From Chondrus crispus (taxonomy: Eukaryota; Rhodophyta; Florideophyceae; Gigartinales; Gigartinaceae): a stretch of 64,000 nt of DNA. The DNA lies in the NCBI RefSeq assembly GCF_000350225.1, contig NW_005178809.1, positions 293,337 through 357,336 of the forward strand. Reading direction: 5' to 3'. This document shows, one piece after another, positions 11,314 to 22,410 of the stretch; within the stretch, counting starts at the first letter, position 1, and each line of letters starts with the position of its first letter. The notes beneath the pieces were generated by a model. The model did not search any database and had not been told where the DNA came from. It saw only the letters and a list, made by a program, of their open reading frames with translations. The position numbers were made by a program, and so were the translations under genes.

Positions 11314-12545
11314 AAATACGTATCATTCTTAAGATTTTGGTCCTGATTACCTTCGAAGCTAACCCTTTTCTCATTTCTGTTGCCTTTCCATCGGTGATGC
11401 ATTGGGTGATTCTCACAAATGAAATCTCCTTTCCAGTGGCCGATTTTCCCGCATGATATACATTTGCCCTCCCTTTTCTTTCCGGTCCCTGGGGCGATGT
11501 ATGAAGCGAACCGCTTGCGTTGTGGGTGTGAATCGATTTCATCTCGGTCCCTACGCTTGATCATCATGGATCCTCTTCGGTCGACTTCGCCGTCCAATTT
11601 TCTTTTATGGTCCGGTGTATCCTCATCGGCTTTAATATCGCAAAGTGCTTCCACCGCGTCATCTAAGCTAATTGAATAATGCTGGCATGTGTTACTGTTG
11701 TGGGTTTCCCAAGCTTTGTGAGCATTATCTGTCGCTGTTTTTATCTTGTGTACCAAGCGTTTGGTATTATCGATAATAATCTGCAAATGACCGTTTTCTG
11801 CATCTTTGTCCGAACATCCCTCCCATGTTGTGGTCGCTGCAGTGGTGGTAGTGGCTTGAGACGCGAACGCATCGAGAGTCATCGCAGGTATGAGGACATT
11901 AGATGTAGAATTTGAGTCATTTTTCGATGCGGACTTAGTGATAAGTTGAGTGACAATGTTGTTGAATGTAGCTGATGGGAGGCTTGCGTTCTCGAGCAAT
12001 AGAATCGCGAAGTTTTGGCTCTCGTTAACGCTTTGGGAAGTGTTGCACATATTCAGATATTTCTTTGCAATGCCTTGGAACTTTTTCGCGAAGACATCAG
12101 GTTTTTCGCCTCTCCTACGTGTACACTGATGGATACTCTGTGAAATCTTCACCAGTCGTCTGATGCCATCTGTAGGTGAGTCTTTGGCAACTAACTGAAC
12201 AATTTCTTCTACGAGTTTGAATTGAGTCTTCACTGCGTCGGCCATGTTTTCCTCAATTTCTTCATCAACTAAGTTTAATGAGATCGTGTGGTTTTGGGCT
12301 GCGTGGTCGATTATGCTGCGTTGATCACGTTTTAATGACAAATAAAGGGTTAGACCCAACGCGTTTAGCATTCCTTTCGCTCGATTTTCGCCTCCTTTTG
12401 CATATAGTTTAACAACTTGCGCCCATGGTTTTACATGCGTCCGCCATTGATACTTGTCGGTGCCTTCCGATAAGTTCGGGGGGTTGAGCATCGATATTTG
12501 TGCATTTTGTACGTCTGGGCCCATAACTATGGGATTATTGGCCAT
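11307..12545 (-). CDS. Copia Gag
   Basis: 412 residues with an intact frame. The helical capsid-like region occupies about residues 1-290. The C terminus is basic and carries a zinc knuckle of unusual spacing (CISCGKIGHWKGDFIC: CX2CX4HX6C instead of CX2CX4HX4C). The start is decided by sequence: the ATG at 12543-12545 lies inside the 5' LTR, and the LTR ends exactly after codon 6. The primer-binding site encodes the next residues (VMGPD). Starting Gag inside the LTR is known from yeast Ty1. Gag and RT share one reading frame, so gag-pol was probably a single frame before the three one-base shifts in between. Confidence 0.9.
   Translation of the reverse strand: MANNPIVMGPDVQNAQISMLNPPNLSEGTDKYQWRTHVKPWAQVVKLYAKGGENRAKGMLNALGLTLYLSLKRDQRSIIDHAAQNHTISLNLVDEEIEENMADAVKTQFKLVEEIVQLVAKDSPTDGIRRLVKISQSIHQCTRRRGEKPDVFAKKFQGIAKKYLNMCNTSQSVNESQNFAILLLENASLPSATFNNIVTQLITKSASKNDSNSTSNVLIPAMTLDAFASQATTTTAATTTWEGCSDKDAENGHLQIIIDNTKRLVHKIKTATDNAHKAWETHNSNTCQHYSISLDDAVEALCDIKADEDTPDHKRKLDGEVDRRGSMMIKRRDRDEIDSHPQRKRFASYIAPGTGKKREGKCISCGKIGHWKGDFICENHPMHHRWKGNRNEKRVSFEGNQDQNLKNDTYFQ
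12513..12527 (-). other. Copia primer-binding site, half-tRNA type
   Basis: Immediately after the 5' LTR the minus strand reads GTTATGGGCCCAGAC. Thirteen of these bases are complementary to the anticodon stem-loop of eukaryotic initiator tRNA-Met (CUGGGCCCAUAAC), not to a tRNA 3' end. Drosophila copia and yeast Ty5 prime this way with a cleaved tRNA-Met half. Confidence 0.8.
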
Positions 12546-13064
12546 ATTTGGATCAAGGATCAGACGGATGTGGCTGAGGTAGGGATACTGATATGGGGCT
12601 GCGATAAAGGGAGGAACCAGGTGGCAAAGTAATCAGCATGAACGCTGGGCTGCTGCCGCTATCCTTTTGTTACTACGTTAGGTCGCTGCTTAAGTACTGA
12701 TTTCTCGCGTCTCTTTGCTGCCGCATCTATCGTCTATGCCATATTACTGCGCGCTGCACTTGCCATTTGCGGTTCTTTGCTAATTGAAGCAGAGCTCGTG
12801 CTTCTCGCTATGTTCATTGCTTGCATGCTGCCACTCTATCTATGCCGCTGATAGAGCTGGTCAAGGTTGCGACCTTTCCTCCGAGTAGAGGATTGCATTC
12901 GCCCATATTGCATTGCCGCTGCCGCGTATGCCCTTTCGTCTCCATAGCAAAATGTCCTGCGTATTCAGGTACGTCGACATGTTCTTGAGTGCCAGTCGAT
13001 TCGCACGTGTACCTTCATTTACAGAAACCCGATCACTGATCGAATCAGGATATCTGGTTTCACA
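12528..13064 (-). repeat. Copia 5' LTR
   Basis: 537 bp, matching 7250-7786. It contains the promoter of the element by position and the gag start codon near its end. The outer boundary is fixed by the ACGGT duplication at 13065-13069. Confidence 0.93.
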
Positions 13065-13292
13065 ACGGTACACCGTACATTAACTTTAACGGTCGATAGT
13101 ACATCCCTGGGAGTCGTATGGGACCCCACACACAAGCGGACTGGGAAGAGCATCAACGGTACACACACAAAGTTTCAGCGAACATGGACTACTACAACAT
13201 TCTTTTTTGACCGCTGGAAAACTACTACTTGAAGGCCATTTTAGAGCCCCCAAAATGAGTTATGTACAGTACATCGTACATATGGAGATGTT

Positions 13293-16200
13293 CTAACTAC
13301 TTCTGTGCATGTATGAGGACAAACTCCTTCTCACAGACCTCGTATGAGGCCTTGTAGAGTCATCAGAGAGCCGCTTCTGACCTCTCCGGGGTCGTGGAGG
13401 TGTCCGAGTCTCACCCACGGAATCAGACATTTCGGACAAACGGTCCGACCTGCCCCGAGAAAGACTTCTTCTTCCTTCCATTTCACGTTGCTCTAGCCTC
13501 CTGTTAGCATGCCACACGTCCCAACAGGATCTTCGCATTCCGTGATACCTCCTTACACACAAATTTGTTTCACATTGAGTGCATTTAAACGATGAACGAT
13601 GTCCTCTGTAACTGCTACCATTCTTAACATTCATGCTGCATAAAGCACACCACTGCTCTGCTAGCATCTGCTTTTGGAAATGTCCGTGAACATGTAGGCG
13701 CAATCACACTCCCTACACACTGTTAAAAAATACTAGCCGATTGCGTTCTCTTTTTCGCGCAAGCTCACGAAGTTGAGCAATCTCACTGTCATTCACGACT
13801 ACTGTGGGCGACTCGTCTACGTTTTGGTCACTCTGCCGCAAGTTGTCTGCAAATCGAAGCAACTCTGTGCACGCTTCAAAGCAAAAGTCAGAGAGGGACT
13901 CCACATTGTTGAGATTCTTCCTGTACAAATTCACAGTTTGGAAGTTACAGGGGTTTTCCATTAGATCCGGTCTCTCGCTCATTCTGTATGCGATAAAGGT
14001 ATTGACAAACAGAGTCTTTAGAGTTTGCCCAACCACTTTCTGTTCCCATTTAAAGGACGCTGATGGACTGCACAACATGGCACGTGCTTGCGCGCTTCCG
14101 TCAACTCCTCCCTTAGTTTTCGAATAAAACACTGCACACCGTGCTTGAACAGCTTCAAAGGTACAAAGGGCTGTCGTTTTTGTACGCTTGTGGTCATGGC
14201 CTTCCACATTTGTAGCCTCGACTTCAGCGCTTTTTTATGTCCAGCGCAACAAAGGGCGGGAACTGTTCCGGGCTATCGAAACCCCAATTTAGTAGACTGT
14301 TTCCATTGAGCTCAAGGACTCGTGTTGCTTCTTGTAATATTGTGGAGGGGGCCTTAATTAAAATGCATGAAAGTAGGGCCGCTTCAGAGCATGCAACATA
14401 AAGTACGTAGCTGACCCGCAGGACTACCATTTGCTTTAGAATCTGTCCTGTGTGCGCACGCCGAACGCCGTCTAGAACAGCGAAAGTTCTCATTTCAACG
14501 CAGAGAAGATCAACTGAAGCATTGGAGACTGCAGTGGACAGAGACGATGCAGCAATGCTCGTTTAGATTTCCACGCTGCATACATGCAACAAAGTACCTG
14601 TATCCCCTTGTGGGAGAACGGGTACCGACCGGTGTCGGTGAACGTAACGACCCGGAGGGAGATCCCGTAGGGGTGATCAGACGATACTGGAAAGGCAGGG
14701 GATAACTCAGCTTGTACACGGGGTGCACGTACCGCCACGGGTGACAGGTGGCGGCGGAATGGCCACGTGTACCGCCGTACGTATTACGTCCCGATAGGGT
14801 ACAGTAGACTAGAAGGTCCTACTGTGGGGGGGTAGAAATTAGTGTAATAGGAGTGTCAGCCGGGGCAGTCCCAGCTAGCACACATGGTGCGCGCTCTGCC
14901 TGCGAGTACAGGTGGCAGGAGCACAGCCACGTGTGCCGCTGTGCAGATTACTCCCCAGTGGAGTACAGTAGAGGTACTCCACTGTAGTGATCCAAAGTAG
15001 AAGTGGATCACTACTGTACTGCCCGGCCGCCGGAGGTTGACGTACTTAGGGGCCGCGGCAGTACGCCTCCAGAGTAAAGGGGGCAGCGACCCCCTTTGGC
15101 GAGAACTGAGGGAAAAGAGGCAGATCGTCCCGTGCGGGTTATTCTTGAGGGCCGGAAGCACACGCTCCCCAGTTTGGTCGTTCCACCGCCTGGTGGAAGC
15201 GTATGCCCATTGAGCCCTATCCCCTCCGGGGTCGCAATTCCACTCGCCCGTTTACCGGAGTCATAACCGCCGCCCTCGCGGAGAGGTTGGTGGTGTTGTA
15301 ATTTTACCGCTGCCGTGGACAGCCCCTCCGTGACGGGGTAAAAACCGGACCGGAAGGATCCATATTATTACATCCCTGTTGTGTTAAATGCCGTCTGATT
15401 CAAATCTATGAGCGCCACCCCATCTGGTGAGCATGCCAGCCATGGATACTGCTTATCCCCAAACATACCACACTGAAAAATGGCCCCAGCAAAAGGCTTT
15501 GATCGTATCGCATTCATGGAGGCGTTCTCCGTCACTGTTCTACGCATCATAGCTTCTGTAGAGCGAGAAGTGCTGATCCAACTTGCTGCTAAGTGTTGAA
15601 AGCTTTCTGCCATGGTTCGGTCATGGCATTCTACATCTGTTATGCCAAGTTGTGATAGAGTTTCCGAGTTATTCAATAAAATTGTTCCAGCCACTGTCCC
15701 CGTGATACGGAACTGTCAGAGAACAAACCAATCCGCACACCTCTGGTCTACAGTTAGAACAACTGTATTATTTAAGCAGTGCGATTCGACCAAGTCCCTG
15801 TTGTCATGCGAGGTAGCCGGCGAGACAATCAACGTGCCATCGTTTGCTCTTTTTGTGAATAACAACTCAGACATAGACATTGAGCGCGGAACAGCGATCC
15901 AACAATTAATCAATTTGGACAAGCTACTGGGTAGAGAGTAAACAAAGCGAAGCGTTTTGCGAACTTCTATGTGCCCCTTTCTCTCAGTGCGACAGCTGTG
16001 ACGCGTGTGTTGATGCCAGTGTCCTCATCTTTGAACACTTTCTCAGCACGCTTGCAAAGGTTACCCATTTTCGGATTGTCATCTATTACGAACGCATTTT
16101 CCCGATCGTACAGCATAGTAGAGTTTCTAGATTGCGCCTGAATGGAGTTACTCGCCGCATCGCTGCCATCTTCTCCGTCGCTCTAATCAATATCCACCCT

Positions 16201-16547
16201 AGCAGGATCAAATTGGGAAGCCCCCACGAACGGATGGCACCTCAACAAGTGCTCAGGCATTATAAAAATAAAACCAATTCCTTTCCTCGCTAGACTTGGG
16301 ATGATGCTCATTTTTCCGTAACCGCAGTCTGCCGTAATCACAAACCCAGAGAGAGATTCCTCGCCCCGAGCATCCACTACTGTGTTGATTAACTTCTCCA
16401 CATTACATGCTTGTGATTCTCCCCTACGCCTAAAGCGAACCATTAGGGTCACGCGAAATAAGGCATCAGCAAGGGCGTCAACGCAATGCCCTTCTTTGTC
16501 GGCTTTCCTTAAACTTATTGTTTTAACTTGATTATCACTTGCCCTTG
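13293..16547 (-). pseudogene. piggyBac-YqaJ transposase, middle and C-terminal part
   Basis: Read from 16547 leftward, the frame continues from the piece right of 55723. It carries the second catalytic Asp in VITADCGYG and a conserved MPEHLLRCHPF. A YqaJ/lambda-exonuclease-like domain follows: a FRITGT start (about 15720), SPDG (about 15415) and, after the solo LTR, VEI followed by TAA (14563-14565) where the ExK lysine is expected, then HTGQILKQMVVLRV. The third transposase motif, GGVD, is near 14105. A C-terminal Cys/His cluster (CX2C, CX2C, LC, CW, WH) ends near 13500, as in piggyBac proteins. Damage: TAG at 16183-16185, TAA at 14563, and frame changes near 15700, 14215 and 13705. The YqaJ assignment rests on motif order only. 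Confidence 0.7.
14609..15372. mobile_element. Solo LTR inside the YqaJ domain
   Basis: 764 bp beginning TGTGGGAG and ending ATTATTACA on the plus strand. It is flanked by CCCCT (14604-14608) and TCCCT (15373-15377), four of five bases alike. Removing it with one flank copy joins the transposase frame without a break. It contains several TACAGTAG/CTACTGTA motifs and G-boxes like the other LTRs here. Orientation cannot be decided by eye, since either strand starts TG and ends CA. Confidence 0.7.
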
Positions 16548-16552
16548 TCCCG

Positions 16553-17231
16553 TGTAGTACAATTCCGTACCACAACCCCCCCGCGAGATGATAACCGCGC
16601 CGGAGGGCGGGTGCTACTGTAGCGAGCAGGCGTACACTCGCCCGCCGCCGTGCACAGTAGTGTAGTACAACGGCGCGAAGGCAACGGCACCACCGCTGCC
16701 GCCCCGGGATACAGTACGATGGGCTGTAAGCGCGAGAAGAACTGTAAGGAGTTATATTTACAGCACACGGCCGGTGCGGAGTACAGTAGTACCCCGCTGG
16801 TTACACGTGTAGGATCCGAACGATAAGTAATTAGTAGTTAATGGCACAAAATAGCCAATTTAGCACAGTAGCTGGTATACAGTAAGTAACAGCTACTGTA
16901 GCGGGACAGGTGTCCTGGCGTCGCACTTAGGGGTTAAGACCGGAGGCACCTGCCCCGTTCCAGTAAACGGGAGGCAGACTCGCCTCCCTTCCCTTTACGG
17001 CTTTTTGCTAACTCCGTCCGGTTGTACCTCTAAGTCTCAGGCTTCTAACACGTGACCGGCTGTGTGGTTATAGCACCTCTACTCAGCTGTGCGTCACTGG
17101 CCACGTGTGCCTTCCCCCTTTACGAGTTCTTCCGATCGGTCCGCGCTCGCGTGGGTACCCCGAGTCGCGCTCTCCCTCACACTAATCCCCCCTCGTTTCC
17201 GAGTGGTCGGGACGTGGGTAGTTATACCACA
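16553..17231 (+). repeat. Gypsy-A 5' LTR (A1)
   Basis: 679 bp, starting TGTAGTACAATTCCG and ending TTATACCACA. It resembles 55079-55718 closely in the first 110 bases and from about 16825 on, with an unrelated block of about 150 bases between. It contains many TACAGTA/TACTGTA motifs. Confidence 0.85.
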
Positions 17232-17234
17232 TTT

Positions 17235-17248
17235 TGGTACTCTTGTGG
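17235..17248 (+). other. Gypsy-A primer-binding site
   Basis: TGGTACTCTTGTGG begins three bases after the LTR, as expected for priming by a tRNA 3' end (complement CCACAAGAGTACCA). The tRNA is not identified. Confidence 0.55.
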
Positions 17249-17358
17249 AGGGAATAACTACAGAGGTTGAGCTCGCACTGGATCGCCAGCGCGAGCAACT
17301 ACCGATCCGATTTAAAGAGGTCGAAAATCACCGCGTCGATCGCCAGTGATCATCGACG

Positions 17359-19782
17359 ATGAACCGTGCGGATTCCGCCGGAGAAGATACCGCCTCTGGG
17401 CGAGCAAGTACCCGCAGTGGCAGAGGCGCACCGCGCCCAAGGATCGACAATCCGGAAGCCCTGCTACGCCCGCCGTCTACCAGGGGCCAGAAGACCCCTT
17501 CCGTTTCGGACACCACCGCCGGGCTACCGGCTGGTGGGGGGAACCGCGTATAAGTACTATACGACGCGTTACTCCAGCGACAACAAACCTAGATGGAGGA
17601 TTTCCTCGCTGAGGAACTACCTCAGGTCGTCCAGGTTTGCCTCGACCGAATGGCACCAAGACTGGTGGCGGAGCATGCAGACACCGCGCTCCGCACCCTG
17701 CTGGACGAGAATATCGCCCCCCTCGTACGCGCCGAGGTGGTGGCAGCGCTCGCCGCGGAGGAGGACGAATCTCTGACCGCATTAGCTCTAAAGAGAGCTA
17801 TTAGTTCCGCCGTGGCCATCCGTTTGGCCACGACATTTACCGAGACGGGAGGCGCGGTACCGCCGCCGGCGCCGCTCCGTGAAACCTTTCCAGACTCAAG
17901 CTTTAATATCGCTGATCCGATCGGCGCCGTACCCGGGATTGATAGGATGGACCCTCACCCGGAGGGCAGAGCCATCTATCTCCCAACCGTTCACGGTGCT
18001 ACAGGGAGGACCACAGAAAACGTCCTCCCCATACTCGCCGGTACGGGCGACCCTCGCGGGACAGACAACCGCCTGGGGCTCCCCGAGACAGAGAATCGGG
18101 ACCCGTACCGGTTGAGCAGAAGACGTGCACCCGGCACGCACAGGACCAAAGCGGAATACACTCGGTATTCCGACGCAGAAGACCCCCGTCACAGGACGGA
18201 TGAAGACCGCGAGGGACGCCGCTGGCGATACCGCAATAACCGCGAGGGACGCCACGGGCGATACCGCGATGCCGGAGGGGGAGGATACCCCTCCGATGAT
18301 GACCCATCCGGTTCGGAAGACTCTCGCAGGCGGGGCCACAGGGCACGCCGCGATAGAAGACGAGACCGGCACCGGCACGACCCGTCCGACTCGGAAGACT
18401 ACCACACCGAGTCGGATGAGGAGCGTCGTCGCTCGAGCAGACACTGCCGGGCTGCCCCGAAGAGCGACGAGCGACGGCCCACGGTAATCAGGCCCCTCAA
18501 TGACCTGTTTACCAAGGCCGTCAACTACAAGACCTACCGCCTGGAACGGTGTAGCTCGCGCTACGACTCTACAGTAGCGCGGCACATTAACCGTTACCGG
18601 GAAAAACTGGACGTGCAGATGAGGTCCCACACGTTCAGCGGTCAAGATCCGATTGCGGTATTGGGATTCCTCGCACGCCTCAAGATGGCGTGCGACCACA
18701 ACGGGATTAACGAAGGAGCCGCCGTGTGGTGCTTCCAATTCTACCTGACCGGGTAGGCTCACGCCTTACTCCAGTCCCGTCTCAATGGAAACACCATGGC
18801 GGTTCACGTGGAGCGGCGCGAGCTGCTCCGGACATACCCGCAGGTGGTCAACTTTCTGTTGCGCACCTATGCTACCGACGAGGTAATTTCCGAAGCGGTT
18901 GGGGACGTGACCTCCTTCCGTCAGAGTTCAAACATGACGGAGGAGGTCTACAGTAACCACCTCTGGGACAAGGCACTCCGCTACGGTACGGTATTCTCCG
19001 ACAGGCGGTTGAAGTCCCTGTTCGTCGAGGGGTTACTGCCCGCCACGTGCGCGCAGGTTCGTAATTACCTCGCCACGCACCCGGATGTGGACTACCAATC
19101 CGTCGCTCGCTATTCGCAAGCGATCGGGGAAACCAATCGGGCTTCCCGTCGACAAGGGATGTCAGCCATGGCGCACCGAGAGCCGTCCGGAGCGGCTAAA
19201 AGATTTGACCGCACCGCAAGGACGAGGCCCGTGCTGTCGGTTGAGTCGGCATCCGACATCCCGACGGCCGGGGGATTTGCTGAAGAAGCAATCCTGGCCG
19301 TGACGGACCAAACCGCCACGCCGACCTCGATGAGCTCGCCACCGACGAGTTATTATCTGTCGCCGGCCGCCTCGACGGCGGGCGTCCCGGTTCCGCCCGC
19401 CAACCCTGGCGACGTGCGCGCAGGACCGTACGGGAGGCAAGGGCAAGATCCACGCGTCCGGTTCTCCGGCGGGAGATTTCCCGGACCGCCACCGTGCCGG
19501 TTCTGCCTTGACACCACACACCGACAAGAGGAGTGCCCCGTCGTTGCCGATGCGGGCCTGCGGGCCAAGCTTCTGGAGGCACGAGAGGCCAACTACCAGA
19601 AGTTACGCATCCGGCAAGCCTCCGCCCGGGATCCCCATTCAACCTCCAGGGGCCGTCCGCTTGGCGAAACCAGCGTCAAACGGCCCCCGCGGGCGTCAAC
19701 GTGGTCGAGGAACCGCACCCCGACCATACGGAAGACCACGTGGCGCAAGCCGCGGATGAAACCCGCGAGGGCTTGCTGCTGA
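17359..19782 (+). pseudogene. Gypsy-A gag
   Basis: A single frame from the ATG at 17359 with stops at 17551-17553 (TAA), 17590-17592 (TAG) and 18754-18756 (TAG). It could alternatively start at 17593. An N-terminal helical part is followed by a long Arg/Asp/Ser-rich region (about 18050-18480) and then a retrotransposon-gag capsid fold (about 18600-19120). A canonical zinc knuckle comes last (CRFCLDTTHRQEEC, CX2CX4HX4C, near 19495-19540). The TAG at 18754 lies in the middle of the capsid domain (FYLTG stop AHALLQ), so it is damage rather than a gene boundary, unless suppressed. Confidence 0.85.
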
Positions 19783-19828
19783 CGGGGGAAGCCGGGGAGG
19801 ACGCGTAGAGGCGACGACGTCTCTCCCC

Positions 19829-21635
19829 GTGCCCAGCCTCAGAAGCTTAGGCACCCCCGATCCGGCTGCGGCAGTGGAAGCACAGCCGGGTAACCGAACG
19901 AAAGTCCAGGCCATCTGCTTCTTCAAGAAGCAGAATTACAAGATCTCCGCCACGGTTGGCCAGAAGCAGGCCTTGATGGTCGCCATCACGCCAGTGCTTG
20001 ACTCAGGAGCCGGCCCGAACCTCATCCATTTACGGTGTCTCGCCGAGTCGTGGCGACCATCGATAAAACCGGTTCGGAGCCCAGCGCTCATCGACGCGTC
20101 AAACCGCGCGATGAAGGCACTAGGGAAAATCCCCCTGCTCGTCCGAATCGGTGAGTTTGTGGCGCGCGTCCCGTTCTTGGTAGTCACAAGGCTCGCCGTG
20201 GACTGTATCCTCGGTACGACTTTCCTGGATCGCCACGTCAAGGCGATCCTCCCACCGCAACGGAAGGTCGTGTTCCGCGACGCCCCACCCGTGGTGTTGG
20301 TCGGAACAACCCCCTCGATGCACGACCGCAAGATGGCCTCGAGGAGCACCCCACAACAACTACCGCCGTCGGATAAACCCGAACGGAAGCAGGTGGCGTT
20401 CCCCGCCAACACACCGTCACGGAAGATCCGCCTCGTCAGAGGGGTGACAATTCTCCCGATGACGCAGGCCATGGTGAGGGTCGCCACGCCGGTGGGGGGG
20501 GTATTTTTTTTACAGAACTCCCGAAAAACAGCGCACAAGAATTTGACCCTCATGGCACAGGGGGTCATGGATGTTGCCCCCGAAAAACCGTTCTCGGTAA
20601 TGCTCAGCAATTTTGGGCACCGCTCGGTTCACATCCCGAAGCATACCGTAGTCGGACTGGCTCTTCCGTCGCCCACTCACATCCTGACCCTTGGCGACTC
20701 GGCCGCGGAAGCGGCCGAAGCTATGGAAGGGGGAGGGATATATAATTCCAACCTCTCAACCGCAAAGGATGGCGCGGAAGAAGCCGCCGACAACCGTACG
20801 GATAAGGGCGCGGCTGAACAAGCCACGCCGCCCAAGGCGCCCCTCGGGGCGGCTGGAACGGATAAACCCGAAGACACCGCCGTCCCTGAAGAGGGCCCCA
20901 AGGCCTAGCAGGAGGACGTCCACATCGGTGCCGAGGACGAGGAGGTACGCTCGGAGATCCTCGAGGTACTGTCCGAATTTAAGGACATGTGGACCGGCCG
21001 GCTGGGAAAAATCGGGGCCACGAAGCACCGGATTGAGCTCAAGCCCGGTGCTCGCCCGATTTACCAGGCGCATTACCGCGCTGGACCAACCGCACGGGAA
21101 AAAGAGAAAACGGAGATCGACCGCATGCTCCGGGCAGGGGTAATCGAACCCGCCATGGCCGAATGGGCAAGCCCCGTGGTATTCGTCCGTAAAAAGGATG
21201 GTGCCATGCGGTTCTGTGTCGACTACAGAAAGCTCAACGCAGTCACCGTTCGGGATTCCTATCCGTTGCCGAGGATGGACGAGTGCATCGATTCCCTCGG
21301 CGACGCCACTGTCTTTACCAGGCTGGATTGCAACAGCGGGTATTAGCAAGTAGAAATCGCCGAGGAGGACCGCGACAAGACGACGTTCGCGTCACACTGC
21401 GGGTTGTACCGTTTTCTCCACATGCCGTTCGGTTTGAAGAATGCCCCCGCTACCTTCCAGCGGGCCGTCGACATTATACTGTCGCGGGTAAAATGGGAAA
21501 CCGCACTGGTCTACCTGGATGAGGTTATCATCTACTCCAATACCGTAACGGAAAACTTCGCACACGTCCGCGAGGTTTTGCGCCTTCTGCGAGACGCGGG
21601 CGTGTCGCTGAAGCTGTCGAAGTGCGCCTTCTTCG
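19829..21635 (+). pseudogene. Gypsy-A pol, truncated in RT
   Basis: The aspartic protease has VLDSGAGPNL near 19992. RT starts about 20980, with FCVDYRKLN, TRLDCNSGY and MPFGLKNAPATFQ. The catalytic YLDD is changed to YLDE (near 21516), which would abolish polymerase activity. Stops are TAG 20906-20908 and TAG 21344-21346; the latter replaces the Trp of the conserved NSGYWQ. The gene ends at KCAFF, where LTR B1 begins. RNase H and integrase are missing. Confidence 0.9.
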
Positions 21636-22335
21636 TGTAGTATAACCCCCAGCTGGGGGTTTAAATTAGATTAGATCAAGAACTAGATCAGCTACTGTAG
21701 AGCGTCGAGCTCTACAGTACCACCGCGCGTGTCCACGTGTACACCACGGGGACAAGGGACATGCGCATACACGTGCACACGTGTACAGCGCGCGAACGAA
21801 GCGCGCACAAACCACGGGTGATACGTGTACTGTCAGCCTCGACATAGCTGACAGTATTACAGTGCAGGCCGACCTGCACTACAGTAGCCTACTACAGTAC
21901 CTCGGTACTGTAGTGTTATGATAGATTGTTTTGTATATTAAATATGGAGCGGACTGACGGCGGCGGAGGGGGACAAGCACGAGCTGGTCCTCAACCGACC
22001 GCCAAGGTCAGTCCACCCAGCTTATTCTAAACGTCGCCTTCGCTCTCCGCGCGCGTTTAGTCGGAGCCGAGCCGGAGTGGACGCGCAGCACGCGTGCGAG
22101 CACGGAACCGCCTCCGACCGTCAGCACTGGTACGTCACCCAGTGCTGCTCCGGGGCGTCGAGGCGTCGATCCGCTCGTGCGTGCGCGCGTCCCTGCTCGC
22201 TCCCGCTTTACCACCGCTACCCGGGCCCGAGCCCGGTTCCGTAGCTGGTTGGCCCGCTTCACCCCTTCTCCGATCCGGGGTCTACAGGTCGAACTGCGCA
22301 TACACCTCCAGTCGTCTGGGGGTGTTTATGCTACA
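21636..22335 (+). repeat. Gypsy-B 5' LTR (B1)
   Basis: Starts TGTAGTATAACCCCC, ends GTGTTTATGCTACA. It shares both ends with the solo LTRs at 53765 and 56440, which are therefore relatives. A TATA-like sequence (TGTATATTAAATA) is at 21932-21944. Confidence 0.9.
21740..21913 (+). promoter_or_regulatory. Likely U3 control region with palindromes and G-boxes
   Basis: This stretch contains several CACGTG cores and a run of TACAGTA/TACTGTA sites. A perfect 10-bp palindrome has arms at 21892-21901 and 21904-21913 (CTACAGTACC and its complement). A TATA-like box follows about 20 bases later. The same arrangement recurs in the 3' LTR. A regulatory role is inferred from position and repetition. Confidence 0.45.
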
Positions 22336-22336
22336 G

Positions 22337-22349
22337 TGGTCTCCCGACC
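22337..22349 (+). other. Gypsy-B primer-binding site
   Basis: TGGTCTCCCGACC begins one base after the 5' LTR and would pair with a tRNA 3' end reading GGTCGGGAGACCA. The tRNA is not identified. Confidence 0.6.
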
Positions 22350-22410
22350 TAGAAAACCCCGAGATCTTTCCGAGAGACTTTCTTTTTCCTCTGCGTCCCT
22401 ACGCGTTGAG

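Larger units (their letters stand above)
7250..13064 (-). mobile_element. Ty1/Copia LTR retrotransposon, recently inserted
   Basis: 5,815 bp with two 537-bp LTRs that look identical by eye, flanked by the 5-bp duplication ACGGT (7245-7249 and 13065-13069). The order on the minus strand is LTR, gag, protease, integrase, reverse transcriptase, RNase H, LTR; integrase ahead of RT defines Copia. The LTRs begin TGTGAAACC and end CCCATA, a TG...TA pair rather than TG...CA. The primer site matches the anticodon arm of initiator tRNA-Met. Identical LTRs suggest recent movement, yet pol carries three in-frame stops and frame changes. Confidence 0.93.

Noticed and set aside
16532-17262. LTR A1 ending at TAACTACA (17262)
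   Set aside because: Ending at ACCACA (17231) gives a primer-binding site, matches LTR A2 and yields equal TCCCG flanks.
17896-18762. 288-codon minus-strand frame
   Set aside because: It is antisense to the Arg/Asp-rich part of gypsy-A gag; low-complexity GC-rich sequence keeps it open.
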